Below, piece by piece: positions 56,800 to 64,000 of a stretch of DNA of 64,000 nt (position 1 is the first letter of the stretch; each line of letters begins with the position of its first letter). Under the pieces are notes generated by a model, which saw only the letters and a list, made by a program, of their open reading frames with translations, was not told where the DNA came from and searched no databases. The position numbers and the translations under genes were made by a program. Source of the stretch: Atherix ibis (taxonomy: Eukaryota > Arthropoda > Insecta > Diptera > Athericidae). The stretch is taken from NCBI GenBank assembly GCA_958298945.1, contig OY282605.1, positions 109,550,267 to 109,614,266 on the forward strand, given 5' to 3'.

Positions 56800-57150
56800 A
56801 GGATGTTGTTATGGGAGTCAAAGGAAAGAGTAGAATTCAATACTTCAATAATACACTGCTGTCTCTTATCTCTAAAAGAAACCGAAATACCCTTCTGTAA
56901 CTGAAACCGCAAAGTTTTCGATTCTTGATAACCTCATTTGGAATGATAACATATTTAATACCACCAAGAATGCAGCAAAATATTAAGGATTTCTATAGCC
57001 ACAATCCTTTTGATTTAGCAAATCTATACAGGATATTAATTCGGGCCAACCTAGAATATATATTATCCCCAAAAATGGGCAAGCGCTTCTAAAATGTCAT
57101 TGTGCCTACAAGAAGAGAACAAAATCAAAATTAATAGGACACAAAAATAT
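56800..57150 (+). pseudogene. non-LTR reverse transcriptase thumb relic
   Basis: Plus strand: LLSLISKRNRNTLL, then FRFLITSFGMITYLIPPRM, then IKDFYSHNPFDLANLYRILI and RANLEYILSP. The last part follows the jockey-type pattern F-x-x-P-x-x-L-x-x-L-Y-x-x-L-V-R-x-x-L-E-Y-x-S-x-x-W-x-P. It lacks the palm motifs and decays into stops after 57100. Confidence 0.5.
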
Positions 57151-57501
57151 TACGGAGTCCTTATGCTCGAATTATTCTAACGAAATGTTCGTCACAAATC
57201 CGTCCGATTGAACGAATTTTCTTACTCCAATTACACCATTCGAGAAAATATTTTTTTTTGTGTCTTCGGAGGGTAAATGAAAATACCTCGATCACAAGCT
57301 CGAACCTGCAAAACTATTTTTGGGCGGCGATTACAAAGAGCTCGATCAAAGTTCGCCGAGTCAGAATTTGTTCGAGGTACGAATACTTTCCTTCATCCAA
57401 TTTGACATTTGCCATTTGTTTCATTTTTATGAACGATTTTCAATTGTGTTTTTTACATTTCAATACATTTGGTAATTAAGTAAAAAGTAAAAAAATATAT
57501 A
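57151..57501. other. spacer before the second Mos1-like mariner
   Basis: No motif is seen. The plus frame 57258-57479 has no recognised domain. TA at 57500-57501 is the mariner's left target dinucleotide. Confidence 0.4.
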
Positions 57502-58480
57502 CCAGGGGTATAAGCTTAAATCCGCTATTTGGTCATAGATGGAGTGAGTGAGCGTATTAACCTACCATGGGCACGCCATACTTTTTTTTTATGAGTTTGA
57601 CATCTGTCAACATTAAGCAGTTCACATTATGAGCAATTTCGTACAACAACATACATGTTTCCTTTGGTAATCATGTCTACTTTTGTGCCAGAAAAAGAGC
57701 ATATGCGGGAATATCTGCTTTTCTGCTTCAATTTGAAGAAATCGGCTACCGAGTCGCATCGAATGCTTATGGAGGCCTATGGTGATAGTGCTTTATCGGA
57801 AACAACGTGCCGAGATTGGTTTCTTCGGTTAAAAGACGGCAATTTTGCCTTGTGGGACAAAAAGCGTGAAAATCGGCCTAGGAAGGTTGAGGACCACAAT
57901 TGCAGGCTCTTTTGGACGAAGACGATACCCAATCGCAAAAAATACTCGTGAAGCAATTGGGTGTTACTCAACCAGCCATTTCCATGCGTCTGCGTGTCAC
58001 ACGAATTGAACGATTGAGAAAAGATCGGAAAATGGGTGCCGCATGAATTGCACGATAGGCAGATGGAGTGACGCCAAAACACATGCGAAATCTTGCTCGC
58101 CAGACAAAAAAGAAAGTCGTTCCTGCATCGGATTGTGACAGGCGATGAAAAGTGGGTATATTTCGAGAATCCTAAACGCAAGAAATCGTGGATTGATCCC
58201 GGCCAACCATCAACATCTTCCTTAAGACAAAATCGCTTCGGACGGAAGACGATGCTGTGCGTTTGCTGGGATCAGCAGGGTATCGTCTACTATGAGATAT
58301 TGAAACCTCGTGAAACTGTCAATGCCCACCGCTACCACCAACAACTGATCAAATTGCACCGTGCTCTGCGTGAAAAAGGACGGATTATCAACAAAGACAT
58401 AACAAGCTGATTTTCTTCTACGACAGCGCACGTCAAAAATGGTCCGAAAACTACTTGGAGACACTCAACTGGGAGGTGCT
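57502..58480 (+). mobile_element. Mos1-like mariner, 3'-truncated
   Basis: The left end CCAGGGGTATAAGCTTAAAT matches the nested copy at 24545 base for base except one position. The element follows that copy to GGGAGGTGCT at 58480 and then stops abruptly, without the C-terminal coding part or the right inverted repeat. The unrelated sequence from 58481 shows no TA duplication, so the 3' end was deleted. Confidence 0.9.
57675..58480 (+). pseudogene. Mos1-like mariner transposase, frameshifted and truncated
   Basis: The start codon is at 57675, reading MSTFVPEKEHMREYLLFCFN with no early stop, unlike the 24.7-kb copy. A frameshift near 57890 follows KKRENRPRKV. The C-terminal frame 58093-58410 carries LARQKRKSFLHRIVTGDEKW (first catalytic Asp intact), RKTMLCVCWDQQGIVYYEI, ETVNAHRYHQQLIKLHRALR and a stop after INKDITS. 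The second catalytic block is damaged (no H-D-N-A-P-S-H) and the third is missing. It is better preserved upstream than its relative and retains the segment deleted there. Confidence 0.92.
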
Positions 58481-60592
58481 ACCAGCAAATTAAAATACAA
58501 AACAAACAATTTTTTAAAACACAAACATTCTTTACACAAAAAACACAGCGAAATATTCAAATTGCAATTAATTTTCGCGCTCAAACACGCGCGATAAATA
58601 AAAAAAGTTTAAGAAATTTTTTTCAACAAATACTACAGCTTAAGGAGGCCTATATAAAAACATAAAATTTTATCTTTGAAAAAAAATTTTCACTAAATCG
58701 AAGTCAAAAAAAAATTGTAAAAGACAGAATTTTCTGTCCTGAATTTTATTAAACGTAAATTATTTAATAGCATGTATTTTTCTTTTACTAAAGCTTCAGT
58801 TTCTTTCACATGAAATGATAAAGATGCTTTTCCTTAAATAATGTCGCCTGGACTATACTCGCAGTTTCATTGTAATTCCATGCTGATTTTGAATCAAAAA
58901 TTAATATTATATTGTACATTAATTTTTTTTATATTTTAAATGCACATTTTAATCAACGGTTATTTATTAAAGATAATCACAAACTATAAATGATTTATTA
59001 AAGACGATCACGAACTATATTTAAATGTGTTTGAAATAGAAAGAAATATAATTTTCTTTGTTGATAATAATTTCTAAAAAATTTCACATATTTCCATATT
59101 TTAAGGTACTTAAAAAATTTACGATAGAAAAAAATCTGTTTTTTTATTTTGTTAATTTCTTAATTTATTTAAAAAATGATAAACCCTTTTTTTAAAAAGA
59201 AAGAACTAATATTTAACAACTCCATTCAGTATTAATATCTAAAAAAAATCATGAGAAGATTTAATAATTTTTATATACTTCCCTTTTTGGATTTATTTTA
59301 AAATTTATTATTTCCAGCAGAGAAATTTTATTAAAATTTAAGATTAGAAGAAAAAAATACAGTAATCTATTATACTTATGCTTCCAGGTTATTTTCCCTA
59401 ACCTCATTTCCGTAAGAGTCTTTAGCCCTTAATGATTTCATTGAAATTTCTCAAGTGTGAATAATTTCTCAAAGTGTCTTGACAAATCTGATTATGATTT
59501 CAGACCCTTTTTAAGGTAAAGACCAGTCATTCTTTAAAAGCTTACGATCAGCTCTTGAGTAATGTTTACAATAATCACTTTGATTGAACACCAATAAGAA
59601 TAAGAAAAAAACTTATAATAATAATACAACATAAATATATGCATAAGATAAGAGTATATAGTCGTACTCAATCAAATAGGGTCTTGTAGAGGATTTTTGA
59701 AACTCTTGTTGATGTAAGAAATGAGGTTATCTTAAAATATACTAAATATCGAAGAAAAAATAAATAGTCGACAGTATTCTTAAAGAAATAATATTCATAA
59801 ACTGAATTGGAAGTGTTCGTAGTAATAAATTTCAAATAATTTCCAACATATCTCATTAGGCAGTTGGTAGTAGGTAGGCACTTAAACTGCTAAAAAGTGT
59901 TAAAGATCAAAATTTTAATTCTCTCAGAAAATATTTTTTTTTTAAGTTGATCATTATAAATTTGTTTATTGTTCTTTTTTCTTATACTTATATTATATTG
60001 TTGTTTTTCTTGAAGCTAGATAATCTTAATAAAATTTAAGAATACTTGAAATATCCCACATTTATAATATAAAATAATATAAATTTTTATGGGATATATT
60101 CTCATAATAAATGGCTGTGTTGCTATAAATTAATATTAAAAACTTATCATACTACTGACTCTAAAGTATGCTGTTATAAAAAGAATAAAATAGAATTTAA
60201 TACTCTTACTTAAAAAAAACTATTTTACTGATAGAAAAATTTATTTTTAATGAGCACTTCTTGAAGATTTTATTTCTTTATTCTAAAAAGACCCAATGCC
60301 ATCTAGTTGAAAACATGGATATTACATGCATATTATTAATTTCATATAGTAAGAATTTATATTTTGTTTAAAAATTACGTTTATATGCTTATCGGCTATA
60401 TTGTTTAAAATTAAAAATATATAATTTATCATAACCAAAAAAACTAAAGTTATTAAAATGTTAATTTACATCTTCTTTTTAGGAAAAATTTTTATATGCA
60501 TTTCTTTTGTGTAAATTTTTAAAAATTCTTAATAAAATTTACTAAATATTTGCATTTGGCTACACACACTTTTTTATAGATACACTAATTTT
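58481..60592. other. AT-rich DNA without a recognisable gene
   Basis: Nothing recognisable. Confidence 0.5.
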
Positions 60593-60789
60593 CTTTTTAA
60601 ATATACGAAAAAATAAGCTTCCATAATAAACATAGACTTATACTGTTCTGAACAATATTTCACTTTATTGGGTTCCGGCAAGTGCTCAGGATTCAGAAAG
60701 GACATTCTGCTTGAACACATAATTTTCTTTTCAGAAACCATCCTTGCCTTATTTGCCCATCCCGTGAGATACAATTCACTATCACTCAC
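60593..60789 (-). other. unassigned open frame with protein-like composition
   Basis: Minus frame MSDSELYLTGWANKARMVSE, then KKIMCSSRMSFLNPEHLPEP, then KVKYCSEQY...; about 65 codons, balanced composition, GC above the surroundings. It sits next to a mariner relic and may be transposon-derived. I do not recognise it and see no reliable splice sites. Confidence 0.25.
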
Positions 60790-60984
60790 CTTCTAACTGA
60801 ACGTAACGCCAGTCTAATTCTTTTTCTAATAAGATTCCTTACATTGTGGAGCTTTAAGATCCTTTTCAAGTCTTCTTTTAAATTTTTTAAAATAAACAAC
60901 GATGTGCCATTAAATTTTACGTTAAGCTAGATTAATCCACGAGTTTGACTTATGAAAAGTTATAACTAGCCTAACATCGAAAAC

Positions 60985-61370
60985 TCTTAAAAATACGGAA
61001 CAAATAAGGGTTCTTTTGAGGTCAGACCACCGATTAATATTGGAGCTGATAAAGAGGTTCTTGAAAGGCTCACGAAAATGGCTTCTCGAGTCGAATCGAC
61101 GAATAACGTGCTCTGCCACATAAGTCTCCCCATAAACTTGTTTTTCTTCTAAAAAGAGATTCCTGTAAATCTCCCGGTCCTCTATTCACGTCATATTAAT
61201 TTCTGTAACATTTGTTTTATTCCGCTAAATCAAAAAACACATCAAAAACTTGAAAGAACATCATCTTGGTACTGTCGATAACATCCAAACGAGTGTATCC
61301 CTGGAGCCGAAGGCAATTCCAGTTGAAGCCTTCCAGAGACCCCTTGAGGGACATAATGCTAATTTTTAAA
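60985..61370 (+). pseudogene. mariner transposase relic, N- and C-terminal pieces
   Basis: Plus strand: RVLLRSDHRLILELIKRFLK, then CSAT-stop-VSP (a decayed helix-turn-helix and V-C-A-x-x-V-P linker). Directly after comes IKKHIKNLKEHHLGTVDNIQ, then SLEPKAIPVEAFQRPLEG. This is the C-terminal family pattern L-K-x-H-L-K-G-x-x-F-x-T-V-x-x-I-Q...L-K-A-I-P-x-x-x-F-Q. The whole catalytic core between the two is deleted. Confidence 0.65.
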
Positions 61371-61464
61371 AATAAATAAAATTGTTGCCAAAAAACAGCC
61401 ACCTTTCCTTTTCTGGCACAACTCGTTTATTATAAAATCTAACCACATTTGACCAGACCCCCTC

Positions 61465-61475
61465 TTAACACTCTT
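61465..61475. repeat. target-site duplication, left copy
   Basis: TTAACACTCTT, identical to 62695-62705, abutting the poly(T) at the 3' end of the R1-like element. Confidence 0.85.
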
Positions 61476-62694
61476 TTTTTTTTTAAGTTTAGATTAATGA
61501 GGTACAGGGAGAAACCTTCAAAAGGTACTCGCCTGGAAGACCTTCTACCTGTCAGACGAGTTATGCGGGATTTTTACCTCGCTAAAACCTACCTGTACCT
61601 CTACCCTTGCTCCCGGAACGATGGTTCCCCGGCGGCACTCTTTGTAAATACTGCTTCGCCGGGGCGTTCTTATTTGATATTACTACTGTCCCGTTATTAT
61701 GACGCCTCACGGCCTATTCTTCGTACGTGGTTTGAAGATCCTTGATTAAAGATTCCGCGTACTCTGCAACTCTGTTCCAAGCCGATTGGCTCTTCAGCAT
61801 GCAGTCCACTATGTTTTCTGGACTGATGGAACGGTCCAGATTTTTCTCCAGATCTGCCCGTGTCCCCTCGTAGAAGGGACATTGGAAGAATACGTGTTCT
61901 GCATCTTCGATCACATCGCGGCAGTGATGACAGTTTGGGGAGTCAGTTCTCTTGAATCTGTGCAAGTATGCCCGAAAGCATCCACGCCCAGCCAAGAGTT
62001 GGGTGATGTAATACCCGACTTCCCCGTGCACGCGAGTGACCCATATGGAGACATCTGGGATCAGCCGATGAGTCCACCGACCCTTCGTCGAGCTGTCCCA
62101 TCTCTTTTGCCAAAGACGAAGACTCTCGGGTCTCTCCTCTTCACAGAGGACCTTTCGCCGCTTTTACTTCTTCCTACGGTGTTGGCGTTCACGATCTCTT
62201 GCCAGGATATCGATGGATGGGCATGATGCCACGACGTTGACCGCATCGTGTGATACCGTTCGGTATGCTGACGCTACTCTGATCGCTGAGAGCAGCTGGA
62301 CTGATGACATTGTCTTGCAGTATGTTGTTAACTCTAGAGATTTCGCCCACACTGGTGCTCCGTATAGCAGGACGGAGGTAACTACAGTTGCCAGTAGTCG
62401 CTTTCGGATTTGCCTGGGGCCTCCGATATTGGGCATTATCCGCGAAAGCGCGCCCTGTACTGCTGACGCTGGAGATGTGCTCCTTGTAGTTGAGTCTGGC
62501 ATCCAAGACCACTCCTAGATACCGGATGTAGGGTAGCGACTGGATGTCGTGATCGCCTACTCTTATGGTGATAGTCTCCATTTTCTTCCGGCTACTCACA
62601 AGGAGTGCCTCGGTCTTATTTTCCGCCAAAGACAGGTCTGCCGATGTAATCCTCTGTCTTATCTTCCGGATGGTGGTGGAGAATGCCCTTACTT
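61476..62694 (-). mobile_element. 5'-truncated R1-like non-LTR retrotransposon insertion
   Basis: Bounded by an exact 11-bp duplication (61465-61475 and 62695-62705). On the minus strand it ends in a poly(A) tail (T run at 61476-61484 on the plus strand). It starts inside the reverse transcriptase coding region, the classic signature of incomplete target-primed reverse transcription. About half G+C, in contrast to the surrounding DNA, and little decayed, so it is the youngest retrotransposon in the window. Confidence 0.88.
61714..62690 (-). pseudogene. R1-like reverse transcriptase C-terminal half plus CCHC finger
   Basis: Minus strand. The first frame (to about 62460) reads LSLAENKTEALLVSSRKK, then YIRYLGVVLDARLNYKEHI (K-T-E and Y-L-G-V-x-x-D motifs after the catalytic site). 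One frameshift leads to ALSRIMPNIGGPRQIRKRLL, VTSVLLYGAPVWAKSLE and ASAYRTVSHDAVNVVASCPS, the R1-clade thumb. After a single in-frame TAA (62164-62166) it continues as LWQKRWDSSTKGRWTHRLIP, HGEVGYYITQLLAGRGCFRA and the zinc finger CHHCRDVIEDAEHVFFQC (C-x2-C-x8-H-x4-C), ending at 61714. The endonuclease and the catalytic Y-A-D-D are missing through 5' truncation. Confidence 0.9.
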
Positions 62695-62705
62695 TTAACA
62701 CTCTT
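62695..62705. repeat. target-site duplication, right copy
   Basis: TTAACACTCTT, identical to 61465-61475, abutting the truncated 5' end of the R1-like element. Confidence 0.85.
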
Positions 62706-63394
62706 ACAGGCAATCATATGGCCTTATTATCATGGCGCTGTAATGTAGTATCTGGTTAATGTCCTAAAGACCTAATATATAAAAAAAAATTAAAAAATGA
62801 ACCGTTTTCAAAATTTCCACAAATTATTTTGGTAGTTTTTTCTTCAAGTTTGTCCTTGTTGGCCAAATAATTAAAAAATACTAATTATTGATTCATAAAA
62901 ATATTTTTTATTTTTTAAAATGAAATATTTAACAAATTCAAGAAATTTTATTCACTTTTTAAAAAAAAAATTGTCTTTTAAAGATATTAAAAATTAATAG
63001 GATTTCTATCGTTCAGCATATAAAGGCTTTATCAATTTATAGATTTATTTTAACAAAAATATGCATAAGTAATATAAATTTAAAAAGGATTCTTAAATTT
63101 AAATAAAATAAAATACTTTCCAAGTTGTTATATAGAGTAACAAGTTTTTTTAAAATTAAATTTAGCGCATTAACAAAAAAAATAAAGGAATTTTACTTAT
63201 CCACTCCAGATGTTTTATTCAATTTGTAGAGTCCAGCAAATTTATTATTTTATAATAATACAGTTTATAGAATATATTTAATATTTTATAACCAAATTTA
63301 TGTAAATAAAACATTTAATACAATGCTTTTTATAAAAAACAACACTAAAGTTTAACAAAAACTGCATCCTATTGCAGAAGTACCTAAATGTGTA
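62706..63394. other. AT-rich spacer
   Basis: Nothing recognisable. TA at 63393-63394 is the left target dinucleotide of the Tc1 element. Confidence 0.5.
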
Positions 63395-63942
63395 CATTGC
63401 AGGTGAAAAGTATGTGACTACTTAGTTTTAGGGGGAAAGTTAAATAAAACACGATCATTTAAATCAGGAAATGCAAAACAATTTTTTTTAAAACTATATT
63501 CATTTTAGTCTGAAATATTTTTTATATATTAATTATTACCAAATGAAAAATACAATATATAAAATATGCTGAAAATGCTTTTTCGTCGAAAAAACCTCCT
63601 TTGTATTTAATGACAGCTTGTATACACTCGGGCGAACAGTTTTTCTATCATATCCTTTAAAATATTATTCTAGAAATGCAAAAGCTTATTGACAAGTCTT
63701 AATTGAACGACCGACATTTTGCTCCTGCATCCTTTTGAGACAAAAAATGAGACACGAATGGTAATTCCGACTTGTTTTTAAATATTTTATGATAATATAC
63801 TAATATATAAGTTTAATATACTTCGATAATATATTATACATTGACAGTTATAATGTAGGTTTTCGTTTAATGAAGATTTTTACTAAAGAATTCAAGAGAA
63901 TATGTTATTTTCAAGGTAGTTGCATACTTTCGGCCTGTAGTG
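63395..63942 (-). mobile_element. internally deleted Tc1-type element with both inverted repeats
   Basis: 548 bp. The left end CATTGCAGGTGAAAAGTATG and the reversed right end CACTACAGGCCGAAAGTATG match and continue as YRACTAC. TA is present at 63393-63394 and 63943-63944. A full Tc1-like element is about 1.6 kb, so two thirds are missing. Confidence 0.8.
63560..63685 (-). pseudogene. Tc1-type transposase C-terminal remnant
   Basis: Minus strand: NNILKDMIEKL, then after a one-base shift CSPECIQAVIKYKGGFFD. This fits the Tc1 C terminus pattern (L-x-x-S-M-P-x-R-x-x-x-V-I-x-x-K-G-G-x-T). It is the only coding piece left within the inverted repeats. Confidence 0.65.
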
Positions 63943-64000
63943 TACATACTCGTACCAATATAAGCCAATCTCTTATAAATCAACGTTCATGAAGATATCG

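Noticed and set aside
57777..58181. 134-codon minus-strand frame
   Set aside because: Antisense of the Mos1-like mariner transposase, which is clearly read on the plus strand.
61786..62226. 146-codon plus-strand frame
   Set aside because: Antisense of the R1-like reverse transcriptase/CCHC region; the minus strand carries all family motifs.
21450..64000. Further ADAMTS exons (rest of prodomain, zinc-binding H-E-x-x-H, thrombospondin repeats)
   Set aside because: I looked on the plus strand for phase-1 exons with these motifs among all less AT-rich patches and found none; the gene must continue outside the window or in an exon too short for me to see.

Overview
The window is very AT-rich (roughly three quarters A+T by eye) and looks like intronic and intergenic DNA from an insect nuclear genome. 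The evidence is exons with canonical GT/AG splice sites separated by introns of 0.1-10 kb or more, one recognisable metazoan extracellular-protease gene, and many decayed insect-type transposons: mariner including Mos1-like, DD41D-type Tc1/mariner, Tc1, jockey/I/R1-type and RTE-like non-LTR retrotransposons. CAA/CAG-rich tracts and the Mos1-like mariners make a fly (Diptera) the most likely source, but this is inference. There is no prokaryotic, organellar or viral signature.

The only host gene I recognise lies on the + strand: four consecutive, phase-compatible exons (9796-9948, 10040-10191, 10947-11096, 21281-21449) encoding about 208 residues of the propeptide of an ADAMTS-family secreted metalloprotease. 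The signal-peptide exon must lie to the left (possibly outside the window). The rest of the prodomain, the catalytic domain and the ancillary domains must lie beyond 64000, because I see no further exon. Most of the window would then be a 10.2-kb intron and a second intron of at least 42.5 kb.

The remainder is a transposon graveyard. About ten DD41D-type Tc1/mariner relics are scattered through it (9.1, 12.2, 12.8, 15.0, 21.7, 22.6, 24.2, 30.3, 32.6 and 36.6-37.5 kb). Other relics are an older mariner with both ends (16.0-17.2 kb), two Mos1-like mariners (24.5-25.7 kb, nested in a DD41D relic; 57.5-58.5 kb, 3'-truncated), mariner fragments (0, 5.3 and 61 kb), a foldback mariner end (50.6 kb), a gutted Tc1 element with both inverted repeats (63.4-63.9 kb) and several non-LTR fragments. 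One GC-richer, R1-like, 5'-truncated non-LTR insertion (61.5-62.7 kb) has a visible poly(A) tail and an exact 11-bp target-site duplication, so it is the youngest retrotransposon here.

Other structure includes a dispersed 225-bp repeat (5.7 and 10.6 kb), post-inactivation tandem duplications at 12.2-13.4 kb and 36.5-37.1 kb (the latter carrying a tRNA-like SINE head), an approximately 30-bp degenerate minisatellite split by a transposon (32.1-33.5 kb), two long near-perfect palindromes (46.3 and 54.1 kb), three TATA-bearing LTR-like units (2.2-2.9 and 8.4-8.6 kb) and an isolated CpG-bearing GC-rich island (49.7-50.25 kb) that could be a promoter or 5' exon. I found no convincing undescribed multi-gene system. 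The most informative items are the ADAMTS exons, the nested and duplicated transposons and the GC-rich island.
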